Shown: positions 20,763 through 28,961 of the stretch, one piece after another | Layout of the letters: every line of letters starts with the position of its first letter | Numbering within the stretch: position 1 is the stretch's first letter | Source of the DNA: Rhodopseudomonas telluris | GTDB lineage: Bacteria > Pseudomonadota > Alphaproteobacteria > Rhizobiales > Xanthobacteraceae | Assembly (NCBI RefSeq): GCF_042432815.1 | Contig: NZ_JBHLWM010000003.1 | Location: 608,516-672,515 of the forward strand | Direction: 5' to 3' | Length of the DNA stretch: 64,000 bases | Notes under the pieces: model-generated | Databases searched by the model: none | The model's input: the letters and a program-made list of their open reading frames with translations, nothing else | What the model was told of the DNA's origin: nothing | Made by a program: the position numbers and the translations under genes

Positions 20763-21164
20763 TCAGGTCAGGGTTTTTGGCGGAGGCGGATCGAGCCCGT
20801 GGGCGCGGCCAAGCAGCGTGGTGGCGGCGTAGCCGAGCGCGACGTCGTTCGACGTGATCTCCAGCGGCGCCGGCACCGGTGCGGCCGGGACCGACACCGA
20901 GAAGCAGCCATGGCAATGATGCCCGGCGAGGGCGCCGCCGTCATGGTGTTGTGCGCCGTCATGCGCAACCGAGACGATCTGCGCGTCTCCGCCCATGCGG
21001 GTGAAGTCGACATCGCAGAGATTGTGCAGCAGGCCCGACAGCAGATAAGCGGCCGCCACGCACACCACCGCGAGCGCACGCAACGTGCGCGGGACGCGGA
21101 GACGGGATGTCGGCTGCAACTCGGTCAAGCTGGATACTCGGATGACGCGACCGTCTGGTAGCAT
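20763..21164 (-). CDS. Small His-rich membrane protein upstream of czcCBA (CzcI-like by position)
   Basis: A 133-aa protein of no family I can name. Residues about 20-45 form one hydrophobic segment (LRALAVVCVAAAYLLSGLLHNL). It is followed by a probable metal-binding cluster, HDGAQHHDGGALAGHHCHGC, with six His and two Cys. The tail is Pro-rich (PPPPKTLT). It is the first gene of the czc unit. In other bacteria a small His-rich protein (CzcI) precedes czcCBA and influences its expression; similarity here is positional and compositional only. It may sense or buffer periplasmic metal. Confidence 0.7.
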   Translation of the reverse strand: MLPDGRVIRVSSLTELQPTSRLRVPRTLRALAVVCVAAAYLLSGLLHNLCDVDFTRMGGDAQIVSVAHDGAQHHDGGALAGHHCHGCFSVSVPAAPVPAPLEITSNDVALGYAATTLLGRAHGLDPPPPKTLT

Positions 21165-21196
21165 GTGCGTCGTCCCGGCGTCGAGCCGCAATAGTG

Positions 21197-22078
21197 TTAC
21201 GCAGTTCCGGTGAGGCCGGAGGCGCCGCGTGCGTGGAAGAACAGTTCGACCAGCCGCCCCTTCTTGCCGGCGAGCGCGAAGATGCATTCCGGCACTTCGG
21301 CGCCCAGTTCCGTCACCGGAATTTTGGTGATGCCGTCTGCACGGCTCGATCCGTGTTCCCACATGAAGCCGATGCCGAGGTGGTTGGCGACGGCTTCGAG
21401 CATGCCTTCGCGGGTGTTGACGATCAGCGACGGCTTCGGCCGCAGCGCGGCGTCGCGGAAGGCGCGATCGACGGCCCGCTGCGTCGACGAGTCGCGCGGG
21501 CGGAACACCAGCGGAAACGCCGTCAGCTCGGCGAGCGACACCTGCGCCCGGTCCTGCAGCGGATGCGTCGGATGGCACAGCGCCACGACCCGCTGCGTCA
21601 GGCAGACCTCGCGGCGAAACCGCGTGTCCTCCGGCACCTCGGGCAGCACGCCGATGTCGACGCGCTGCTCGACCACCGAGGCCACGATGTTGGACCAGCT
21701 GCCGATCTCGATCGCGACCTGCACCTTGGGATACAGCCGCTTGAACGACGCGATCAGCGCCATGCCGGGCATCGAATTGCCGAGGCCGACGCGCAGCTCG
21801 CCGCCGGCCGGTTCGCCGCGCTGCTGCAGGATCGACAGCGCATCGGCCTCGACCGCCTGCATCTTGCTGATCGCGCCGTACAGCTGCCGGCACAGCGAGG
21901 TCGGGATCAGGCTCGCGCCGCTGCGCTCGAACAGCGCCACGCGGAATTCGCCTTCGAGATCGCGCACCAGCTGGGCGATCGCCGATTGCGACACGCCGAT
22001 GCGACGCGCGGCCGCAGCGAACGAGCCGGTCTCGTACACAGCGTTGACCGCCCGCATCCGCGCCGCCGTCAGCGCCAT
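21197..22078 (-). CDS. LysR family transcriptional regulator
   Basis: Regulator of 293 aa. The N-terminal winged HTH is MRAVNAVYETGSFAAAARRIGVSQSAIAQLVRDLEGEF; the C-terminal effector domain begins at GELRVGLGNSMPGM and contains VDIGVLPEVPEDTRF. It is divergent from the Ugp-like ABC operon with about 115 bp between starts, and a CATAA-N16-TTATG inverted repeat lies in that spacer. It is therefore the likely regulator of that operon, and by family habit of itself. Start choice rests on the conserved HTH beginning about six residues in. Confidence 0.9.
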   Translation of the reverse strand: MALTAARMRAVNAVYETGSFAAAARRIGVSQSAIAQLVRDLEGEFRVALFERSGASLIPTSLCRQLYGAISKMQAVEADALSILQQRGEPAGGELRVGLGNSMPGMALIASFKRLYPKVQVAIEIGSWSNIVASVVEQRVDIGVLPEVPEDTRFRREVCLTQRVVALCHPTHPLQDRAQVSLAELTAFPLVFRPRDSSTQRAVDRAFRDAALRPKPSLIVNTREGMLEAVANHLGIGFMWEHGSSRADGITKIPVTELGAEVPECIFALAGKKGRLVELFFHARGASGLTGTA

Positions 22079-22107
22079 GTCGTTCTCCAAGCAAAACCTG
22101 CGCGGAC

Positions 22108-22133
22108 CATAAGCAAAGCTGTTGACTGTTATG
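22108..22133. promoter_or_regulatory. Candidate LysR operator
   Basis: CATAA-N16-TTATG, an inverted repeat with AT-rich arms in the divergent spacer between the LysR gene and the ABC operon. LysR-type sites are usually T-N11-A dyads in such spacers, so position and symmetry fit; the exact site is inferred. Confidence 0.4.
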
Positions 22134-22193
22134 TGACCGTCAGACGCCGGCCTTAGCCACGCTGCGTATGGATCGCAGATGAGGAGCGGCGGC

Positions 22194-23348
22194 ATGGCGA
22201 CTATCGAACTCAGCGAGATCCGCAAATCCTTCGACGGCACCGACGTGCTGAAGGGCGTCGATCTTTCGATCGAAGACGGCGAGTTCGTCTCGCTGGTCGG
22301 CCCGTCCGGCTGCGGCAAGTCGACCCTGCTGCGGATCATCGCCGGTCTCGAAGCGCAGACGTCCGGCGAAGTGCGGATCGGCGGCGAGCCGGTCGACGGC
22401 GTGCGGCCGAGCCAGCGCAACCTCGCCATGGTGTTTCAATCCTACGCGCTGTATCCGCATCTCAGCGTGTTCGACAACATCGCGGTGCCGCTGCGGATGA
22501 AGCGGCTGACGACGCTGGAGCGGATGCCGCTCCTCGGCCGGCTGCTGCCAAACCGCTACCGCGTCGAGCGCGAGATCCGGCAGGAGGTCGAGCACGTCGC
22601 GGCGCAGCTCGAACTCTCGGCGTTTCTCAAGCGCAAGCCGGGCCAGCTTTCCGGCGGCCAGCGCCAGCGCGTCGCGGTCGGCCGCGCCATCGTGCGGCGC
22701 CCGGTGGCGTTTCTGTTCGACGAGCCGCTGTCGAATCTCGACGCCAAGTTGCGCGTGCATATGCGGGCCGAGATCGCGCAACTGCACCGCCGGCTGCAGG
22801 CGACCTTCATCTATGTCACCCACGATCAGGCCGAGGCGATGACGATGTCGGGCCGCATCGCCGTGATGATCGGCGGCGAGCTGGTGCAGGTCGGCCGCCC
22901 CGCCGAGGTCTACGACAACCCGCGCGACATCCGCGTCGCTGAATTCGTCGGCAGTCCGAAGATCAACGTGCTGCCCGGCCAGGTTCGCACCGACGGGCAG
23001 GTCGAGGCGTTGGGGCAGCGGCTCGGCGTCGCGGCTTTGGGCCTCGCGCGGCCGTGCCGGATCGGCGTGCGGCCGGAGCGTGTCCAGGTCGGATCCGGGC
23101 CGTTCTCCGGCGCCGTAGTGCATGTCGAGAACATGGGCGCCGAAGCATTCGTGCATCTCGGCGTCGACGGCCTCGCGACGCCGCTGCTGGCGCGGATCGG
23201 CGACGTCCGCGAGCTGCCGCCGCTCGGCAGCGTGCTGCGGTTCGGCTTCACACCCGATGCGGTACGGCTGTTCGACGCCGGCGGCAAGCGGATCGAGACT
23301 CACGCCGCGCCTTCCGTCGTTCGCACGCTGGAGGTGGCCGGTGTCTGA
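22194..23348 (+). CDS. ABC transporter ATP-binding protein, UgpC/MalK-type
   Basis: ATPase of a carbohydrate/glycerol-3-phosphate-class importer, 384 aa. It shows Walker A GPSGCGKST, Q-loop MVFQSYALYPHLSV, signature LSGGQRQRVAVGRAIV, Walker B FLFDEPLSNLDAKLR and switch His VTHDQAEAMTMSGRI. A C-terminal TOBE/OB regulatory domain starts around residue 240 (VGSPKINVLPGQV). Compared with MalK it has an insertion (LTTLERMPLLGRLLPNRYRV) after the Q-loop. GAGGAG precedes the ATG. It overlaps the following permease by 8 bp. Confidence 0.93.
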   Translation: MATIELSEIRKSFDGTDVLKGVDLSIEDGEFVSLVGPSGCGKSTLLRIIAGLEAQTSGEVRIGGEPVDGVRPSQRNLAMVFQSYALYPHLSVFDNIAVPLRMKRLTTLERMPLLGRLLPNRYRVEREIRQEVEHVAAQLELSAFLKRKPGQLSGGQRQRVAVGRAIVRRPVAFLFDEPLSNLDAKLRVHMRAEIAQLHRRLQATFIYVTHDQAEAMTMSGRIAVMIGGELVQVGRPAEVYDNPRDIRVAEFVGSPKINVLPGQVRTDGQVEALGQRLGVAALGLARPCRIGVRPERVQVGSGPFSGAVVHVENMGAEAFVHLGVDGLATPLLARIGDVRELPPLGSVLRFGFTPDAVRLFDAGGKRIETHAAPSVVRTLEVAGV

Positions 23349-24297
23349 CGCGGTCTTCACTCCGGGCAACGTTGCCCTTGCTCGCCCCGTGCCGTCGGCC
23401 GCCACGCCCGGCCGCAGGGCACGACCGCATCTGCGCGGCGGCGCTGCCTATGCGCTGGTCGGGCCGGCGATCGTGCTGATGCTGCTGATGCTGATCGGGC
23501 CACTGCTCGGAGTCATCGCGCTGTCCTTCACCGATTATCAGCTCGGCGCGCCGTCCTTCGCGTGGATCGGGCTAGCCAATTATCAGGAGATGTTCGCCGA
23601 CAGGACATTCTGGATCTCGCTGACCAACACGCTGACCTATGTGGTTGTCGTGGTGCCGGGCTCGGTCGTGCTCGGCCTCGGCGTCGCGCTGCTGATCCAG
23701 AGCGGCACCGGGCTGCGTGCGTTCTACCGCACCGTGTACTTCCTGCCGGTGATGGCGACGCTGATCGCGATGGCGATCGTCTGGGAGTTCATGCTGCACC
23801 CGCAGTTCGGCCTGGTGAATGGCCTGCTGCGCAGCGTCGGCCTTCCCGCGCACGGCTGGCTGCAGGAGCGCGACACCGCGCTGCTGTCGCTGTGCGTGAT
23901 CGGCGTCTGGCAGGCGCTCGGCTTCAACATGGTGCTGTTTCTCGCCGGCCTCGTTTCGATCCCGAAGCCGCTGTACGACGCCGCCGAGATCGACGGCGCC
24001 GGCAGCGCGTGGTCGCAATTCCGGCTGGTCACCTGGCCGCTGCTCGGGCCGGTCACGGTGTTCGTGGTGGTGATCACCGGCATCCGCTCCTTCCAGGTGT
24101 TCGACACTGTGCACGTGCTGACCAAGGGCGGGCCGTCCAAATCCACCGAAGTGCTGATCCACACCATGTACATGGAAGGCTTCGAGTTCTTCCGCTCCGG
24201 CTACGCCGCGGCGCTGACCGTGGTGTTCCTGGTGTTCGTGTTGGCGCTGACCTTGATCAAGGCCCGGCTCACCGCCCGTCAGGTGCACTACTCATGA
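23341..24297 (+). CDS. ABC transporter permease, UgpA/MalF-type
   Basis: First permease of the importer, 318 aa, starting at a GTG inside the end of the ATPase gene. Membrane segments begin at ALVGPAIVLMLLMLIGPLLGVIALSF; the EAA loop is YDAAEIDGAGSAWSQFRLVTWPLLGP, and VLTKGGPSKSTEVLIHTMYMEGF is the typical UgpA/MalF end region. It overlaps the next permease by 4 bp. Confidence 0.92.
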   Translation: MSDAVFTPGNVALARPVPSAATPGRRARPHLRGGAAYALVGPAIVLMLLMLIGPLLGVIALSFTDYQLGAPSFAWIGLANYQEMFADRTFWISLTNTLTYVVVVVPGSVVLGLGVALLIQSGTGLRAFYRTVYFLPVMATLIAMAIVWEFMLHPQFGLVNGLLRSVGLPAHGWLQERDTALLSLCVIGVWQALGFNMVLFLAGLVSIPKPLYDAAEIDGAGSAWSQFRLVTWPLLGPVTVFVVVITGIRSFQVFDTVHVLTKGGPSKSTEVLIHTMYMEGFEFFRSGYAAALTVVFLVFVLALTLIKARLTARQVHYS

Positions 24298-25130
24298 TCG
24301 CGTCATTCAAACTGAACCCGTGGCCGCTGCTGCGTCACGCCGTGTTACTTGCCGGCGCGCTGGTGGTACTGGCGCCGTTCATCTGGATGATCTCGACGGC
24401 GTCGAAGCCCGCCGACGAGATCTATTCCAGCGAGCTGCATCTGATCCCGCATCACTTCGCGCTGTGGGAGAACCTGCAGGAGGCGTTCGCCAAGGCCGAC
24501 CTCGGCCGCTATCTGCTCAACGGTCTGATCGTCACGATCTCGATCTTCGCGCTGCAGATCCTGATCGCGCTGCCGGCCGCCTATGCGCTCGCCAAGCTGC
24601 GCTTCCTCGGCCGCGGCACGCTGTTCGCGCTGGTGTTGTTCGGCATCCTCATTCCGCCGCAGGCGACTGCGATTCCGGTGTTCCTGCTGCTGCACAAGCT
24701 CGGCGCGCTCGACAGCTACGCGGCGCTGGTGCTGCCGTTCACCATTTCGGTGTTCGGCATCTTCCTGATGCGGCAGTTCTTCAAGACCGTGCCGGATGAT
24801 CTGATCGACGCCGCGCGAATGGACGGCATCTCCGAATTCGGCATCGTCTGGCGGGTGATGCTGCCGGCCGCGATTCCGGCCGTCACCGCGTTCGGCATCT
24901 TCTCGGTGGTGGCGCACTGGAACGATTATTTCTGGCCGCTGATCGTGCTCAACAGCCAGCAATTCTACACGCCGCCGCTCGCGGTCGCGCATTTTCGCAA
25001 TGCCGAGGCCGGCACCAACTACGGCCCGCTGATGGCGGCGGCGCTGGTGATCATCGCGCCGCTGGTGATCGCCTTCCTGCTCGCGCAGCGCCGCTTCATC
25101 GAAGGCATCACCTTGACCGGCCTCAAGTAA
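24294..25130 (+). CDS. ABC transporter permease, UgpE/MalG-type
   Basis: Second permease, 278 aa. Hallmarks are an early periplasmic loop (STASKPADEIYSSELHLIP), the segment GTLFALVLFGILIPPQATAIPVFLLLHKLG, the EAA loop DDLIDAARMDGISEFGIVWRVMLPAAIPA, and the C-terminal FIEGITLTGLK, which is the classic UgpE/MalG ending. ATGA overlap with the upstream permease. Confidence 0.93.
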   Translation: MIASFKLNPWPLLRHAVLLAGALVVLAPFIWMISTASKPADEIYSSELHLIPHHFALWENLQEAFAKADLGRYLLNGLIVTISIFALQILIALPAAYALAKLRFLGRGTLFALVLFGILIPPQATAIPVFLLLHKLGALDSYAALVLPFTISVFGIFLMRQFFKTVPDDLIDAARMDGISEFGIVWRVMLPAAIPAVTAFGIFSVVAHWNDYFWPLIVLNSQQFYTPPLAVAHFRNAEAGTNYGPLMAAALVIIAPLVIAFLLAQRRFIEGITLTGLK

Positions 25131-25160
25131 TCCACGTCCTCTCACACAAGGAGAACCAAG

Positions 25161-26441
25161 ATGTTGCGAACCTGGATGGTGGCGGCGGCCCTCTCGCTCG
25201 CCGCAGGCATGGCCCACGCGCAGACCCAGACCGAAGTGGTGCTGCAATATCCTTATCCGGAGCTGTTCAGCGAAACCCACAAGCAGATCGCGGCGGAATT
25301 CGCCAAGGTGCATCCGGAGATCAAGGTGACGCTGCGCGCCCCCTACGAGTCGTATGAAGAAGGCACCCAGAAGGTGCTGCGCGAGGCGGTGACCAATCAG
25401 CTTCCGGACGTCACCTTCCAGGGCCTGAACCGCATCCGCGTGCTGGTCGACAAGAACATTCCGGCCGAGCTCGACGGCTACATCGCGGCTGAGAAGGACT
25501 TCGACAAGCAGGGCTTCCATCAGGCGATGTACGACATCGGCACCGCCGGCGGCAAAGTCTATGCGCTGCCGTTCGCGATCTCGCTGCCGATCGTATATGT
25601 CAATGTCGATCTGGTGAAGCAGGCCGGCGGCGATCCGAGCAATCTTCCGAACACCTGGGACGGCCTGATCGACCTTGCCAAGAAGGTCAAGGCGCTCGGC
25701 CCGGACATCAATGGCATCACCTATGCCTGGGACATCACCGGCAACTGGCTGTGGCAGGCGCCGGTGTTCGCGCGCGGCGGCACCATGCTGAACGCGGATG
25801 AAACCAAGGTGGCGTTCGATGGCCCCGAAGGCCAGTTCGCCATCAAGCAGATCGCCCGGCTGGTGACCGAAGGCGGCATGCCGAATCTCGATCAGCCGTC
25901 GATGCGCGCGATCTTCGCGGCCGGCAAAACCGGCATCCACATCACCTCGACGTCGGACCTCAACAAGACCACCCAGATGATCGGCGGCAAGTTCACGCTG
26001 AAGACCATTCCGTTCCCGGACGTCGCGAAGCCGAACGGCCGGCTGCCGGCCGGCGGCAACGTCGTGCTGATCACCGCCAAGGACAAGGCCAAGCGCGATG
26101 CCGCCTGGGAAGTGGTGAAGTTCTGGACCGGCCCGAAGGGCGCCGCCATCATGGCCGAGACCACCGGCTATATGCCGCCCAACAAGGTGGCCAACGACGT
26201 CTATTTGAAGGACTTCTACGCCAAGAACCCGAACAACTACACCGCCGTCAGCCAGCTCGCGCTGCTGACCAAATGGTACGCGTTCCCCGGCGACAACGGC
26301 CTGAAGATTACCGACGTGATCAAGGATCATCTCAACTCGATCGTCAGCGGTGCGCGTGCCAAAGAACCCGAGGCGGTGCTCGCCGACATGACCAAGGACG
26401 TCCAGAAGATGCTGCCGAGGTCGGTCGGCACCGCGCGCTGA
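25161..26441 (+). CDS. ABC transporter substrate-binding protein, UgpB/MalE-type
   Basis: Periplasmic receptor, 426 aa, with a signal peptide ending near AAGMAHAQ. Family signs are KVHPEIKVTLRAPYESYEEGTQKVLREA, YALPFAISLPIVYVNVDLVKQAG and AAWEVVKFWTGPKGAAIMAETTGYMPPN. It is the fourth gene of the operon, with AAGGAG upstream. The following two phosphodiesterase genes suggest a phosphorylated ligand such as glycerol-3-phosphate or a glycerophosphodiester, by analogy with Ugp; no ligand residues were verified. Confidence 0.92.
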   Translation: MLRTWMVAAALSLAAGMAHAQTQTEVVLQYPYPELFSETHKQIAAEFAKVHPEIKVTLRAPYESYEEGTQKVLREAVTNQLPDVTFQGLNRIRVLVDKNIPAELDGYIAAEKDFDKQGFHQAMYDIGTAGGKVYALPFAISLPIVYVNVDLVKQAGGDPSNLPNTWDGLIDLAKKVKALGPDINGITYAWDITGNWLWQAPVFARGGTMLNADETKVAFDGPEGQFAIKQIARLVTEGGMPNLDQPSMRAIFAAGKTGIHITSTSDLNKTTQMIGGKFTLKTIPFPDVAKPNGRLPAGGNVVLITAKDKAKRDAAWEVVKFWTGPKGAAIMAETTGYMPPNKVANDVYLKDFYAKNPNNYTAVSQLALLTKWYAFPGDNGLKITDVIKDHLNSIVSGARAKEPEAVLADMTKDVQKMLPRSVGTAR

Positions 26442-26509
26442 TCTCCCGCAGTCGATCTTGATTCTGCATGCGGAGCGGGCGACCGCTCCGCATCTCACCG
26501 GAGATCCTC

Positions 26510-27331
26510 ATGAAACTGATCCAGCTCAGCGATATCCATCTCACCACGCCGGGCACCACCATCGGCGGCCGCGATCCGCGGCGCAATTTCGAGCGCGCGC
26601 TGACGCATCTGCTGCGCGACCATCACGACGCCGAGCTGATGGTGATCACCGGCGATCTGTCCGACTGGGGCGATCGCGAGGACTATGTCTGGCTGAAGCA
26701 GCGGCTCGGCGAATTTCCGATCCCGACCCGGCTGTGCATCGGCAATCACGACCGCCGCGACGTCTTCCTGAGCGTGTTCCCCGAATGCGCCGATGGCGGC
26801 TTCGTGCAAGGCGTGCACGACACCTCCGCCGCGCGCTGTCTGTTGCTCGACACGGTCGAGCCGAACAGCCATGCGGGCCGCTATTGTGCTGCGCGGCAAG
26901 ACTGGCTGACGCGGCAGCTGGACGAGCATCCCGGTCCGTTCCTGCTGTTCATGCATCACAACCCCGTGCCGACACATCTCGGCCCGATGGATCAGATCCG
27001 GTTGCTCGATGACGCGGCGTTCCGGAAGATCGTCGGTGCGCATCGTGATCGCATCCGCCACATCTTCTTCGGCCATTGCCATCTGCCGCTGTCGGGCTCG
27101 GCGGCGGGTGTGCCGACCTCGTCGCTGCGCGGCACCAATCATGCGTCGTTTCCGCTGTTCTCAGAGACGGCGATGCTGAGCGCCTCCGACCTGCCGGAGT
27201 CCTACGGCGTCGCGTTCATCGGCGACGACTACGTCACCGTGCACATGGTCGAGTTCGGCTATGACGGGCCGATCCGTGTCGAAGGCTCGCCGGATTATCA
27301 CGCGTGGGATCGGGAGACGATGGTCCGATGA
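26510..27331 (+). CDS. Metallophosphoesterase, GpdQ/CpdA-like phosphodiesterase
   Basis: Dinuclear-metal phosphodiesterase, 273 aa, no signal peptide. Metal ligands occur in order: Asp8 and His10 (LSDIH), GDLSDWGD, GNHDRRD, MHHNP, and GHCH. This is the calcineurin-like set of the class III cyclic-nucleotide/glycerophosphodiester enzymes, whose lengths (about 270-275 aa) agree. GGAG precedes the ATG. Its stop overlaps the start of a second, related enzyme. Together with the Ugp-like importer it probably hydrolyses an imported phosphodiester; cAMP is an alternative substrate. Confidence 0.87.
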   Translation: MKLIQLSDIHLTTPGTTIGGRDPRRNFERALTHLLRDHHDAELMVITGDLSDWGDREDYVWLKQRLGEFPIPTRLCIGNHDRRDVFLSVFPECADGGFVQGVHDTSAARCLLLDTVEPNSHAGRYCAARQDWLTRQLDEHPGPFLLFMHHNPVPTHLGPMDQIRLLDDAAFRKIVGAHRDRIRHIFFGHCHLPLSGSAAGVPTSSLRGTNHASFPLFSETAMLSASDLPESYGVAFIGDDYVTVHMVEFGYDGPIRVEGSPDYHAWDRETMVR

Positions 27332-28152
27332 AGTTCGTCGTTCTCACCGATACGCATTTCGTCGCTCGCGGCCGGCGCATCTACGGGCTCGATCCCGCGG
27401 AGCGGCTGCGCGCCGCGATCGCCTGCATCAACCGCGATCATCCCGAGATCGCCTTCGTGATGGTCACCGGCGATCTGGCGCATTGGGGCGAGGATCCGGC
27501 CTACGAAGCGCTCGCCGAGGTGCTGGGCGAACTCAATGCGCCGACCTTTCTGCTGATGGGTAATCACGACAAGCGCGACGGCTTCGCCCGCTACTTCCCC
27601 GGCGTGCCGCGCGATCCGAACGGCTTCGTGCAAACCATGCAGGTGTTCGACGCCGCCACCATCGTGACGCTCGATACGTTGAACGAGGACGCGCCCAATC
27701 ACGCAGGCCTGCTGTGCGAGGCGCGGCTGGCGTTTCTAGAACACGCGCTGACCTCGGCGCCAGCCGACCGGCCGTTGCTGCTGTTCCAGCATCATCCGCC
27801 GTTCGACACCGGGCTGCGCTACATGGATACGATCCGGCTCGCCAATCCGGAGGCCGAGTGGGAGGTGATCGCCCGCAGCCGTCGGCCGGACTATCTATTC
27901 ATGGGCCATCTGCACCGGCCGATCGGCGGCGTCTGGCGCGGCATTCCGTTTCACATCCAGCGCTCGCTCGCCCATCAGGTCGCGTTCGATCTGGTGACGG
28001 AAGGCCATATCCCGGGCTCGCACGAAGCGCCCGACTATGCGCATGTCAGCGTCGAGGGCGACCGCATCGTCATCCACCAGCGCTCGTTCCTGTACGACGG
28101 GCCGCTGTTTTCGCTGCACGACAAGGCGGCGCTGGATCGCGCGGAGTTCTGA
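27328..28152 (+). CDS. Second metallophosphoesterase, GpdQ/CpdA-like
   Basis: A paralog of the preceding protein, 274 aa, starting inside its stop codon. Metal motifs are again complete: Asp8/His10 (LTDTH), GDLAHWGED, GNHDKRD, QHHPP, GHLHRP. The region FVARGRRIYGLDPAERLRAAI resembles the GpdQ N-terminus more closely than the first copy does. Two adjacent, non-identical enzymes of this family may handle successive or different diesters. Last gene of the Ugp-like operon; the convergent TetR gene ends 5 bp away. Confidence 0.87.
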   Translation: MKFVVLTDTHFVARGRRIYGLDPAERLRAAIACINRDHPEIAFVMVTGDLAHWGEDPAYEALAEVLGELNAPTFLLMGNHDKRDGFARYFPGVPRDPNGFVQTMQVFDAATIVTLDTLNEDAPNHAGLLCEARLAFLEHALTSAPADRPLLLFQHHPPFDTGLRYMDTIRLANPEAEWEVIARSRRPDYLFMGHLHRPIGGVWRGIPFHIQRSLAHQVAFDLVTEGHIPGSHEAPDYAHVSVEGDRIVIHQRSFLYDGPLFSLHDKAALDRAEF

Positions 28153-28157
28153 GCGGG

Positions 28158-28763
28158 TTACACGTCCGGTTCGGTCGTGACATCGGCGCTGGCGATGATG
28201 CCGGCCAGCGCCGCCGTCATCATCGTTTCGAGCCGGCCGCCTTCCGTTTCCTGCAGCGGCGTAATGCCGAGCACGGTGCGCAGGATGCCGGTGCCGGCGA
28301 GAAGCGCCGTGATCAGCGCCGCGTTGAGCGCGTCGGCATGGCCGAGCTTGGCGGCGAGCGGCTCGACGAAGCTGCGCGATACGACCTCGCGGAGAACCCG
28401 GGACGCATCGGCACTCGACAGCGAGTGGATGACGATGTCGAGCGGCCGCACCTGATGCGGCCCATGGCCCTCGGCATGATGAAACAGTTCGTGCGCCAGA
28501 GTTGCGGCGAGGTCGTCGGCCTTGCCGGTCAGCAACAGCTCGGGCTTCAGCGTGGCCTCGACGGCCGCGGCGAATAGCCGTTCCTTCGAGCCGAAGCAGC
28601 GATGCACATAGGCGACATCGACATCGACGTCGGCGGCGATGTCGCGCAGGCCGGTGGTCTCATAGGACTGCCGCGCGAACCGCAGGATCGCGGCGTCGAG
28701 AATCCGGTCGCGCGTCGTGACCTTGAGGGGTGGCGCCTCGCGCAGAGCGGCCTTGGGGCTCAA
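28158..28763 (-). CDS. TetR family transcriptional regulator
   Basis: Repressor-type regulator of about 201 aa. The N-terminal HTH is TRDRILDAAILRFARQSYETTGLRDIAADVDVDVAYVHRCFGSKERLFAAAVEA, with the TetR pattern V-x-Y-x-H-FGSKE. The C-terminal ligand domain is divergent, as usual. I chose a TTG at 28763 because AAGGA lies about 8 bases upstream; a TTG at 28787 would add eight residues without a good ribosome binding site. Divergent from the HlyD/RbbA export operon, with a clear palindrome between them, so it probably represses that operon in response to an exported compound. Confidence 0.87.
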   Translation of the reverse strand: MSPKAALREAPPLKVTTRDRILDAAILRFARQSYETTGLRDIAADVDVDVAYVHRCFGSKERLFAAAVEATLKPELLLTGKADDLAATLAHELFHHAEGHGPHQVRPLDIVIHSLSSADASRVLREVVSRSFVEPLAAKLGHADALNAALITALLAGTGILRTVLGITPLQETEGGRLETMMTAALAGIIASADVTTEPDV

Positions 28764-28837
28764 AGGCGAATTCCTTCGTTGAAGCAACTAACCGAATCTT
28801 CAGCATGATGCATGCGGGACACAGCTAACGCGGCTGT

Positions 28838-28855
28838 GATCAACCGCTGTTGATC
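28838..28855. promoter_or_regulatory. Palindromic operator candidate, TetR / export operon
   Basis: GATCAA-N6-TTGATC, a perfect 18-bp inverted repeat in the divergent spacer. Just upstream lies a second, weaker palindrome ACAGC-N7-GCTGT (28821-28837), and GCATG-N3-CATGC at 28803-28815. The first is the best candidate for the TetR binding site. It is not an FNR/FixK box, whose half-sites point the other way (TTGAT-N4-ATCAA). Confidence 0.5.
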
Positions 28856-28961
28856 TCCCTCAAGGTGCGACTCTGGCATCGCGGCAAAGTCGGTGCGTGC
28901 CTGATGCCGAGGATGCGGTCGTTCGCGTCCCGCGATGCGGTGCCGACTGGAGAGAGTGTCG

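Noticed and set aside
28838..28855. FNR/FixK binding site upstream of the export operon
   Set aside because: The half-sites are in the opposite orientation (ATCAA first, TTGAT second) and are 6 bases apart.
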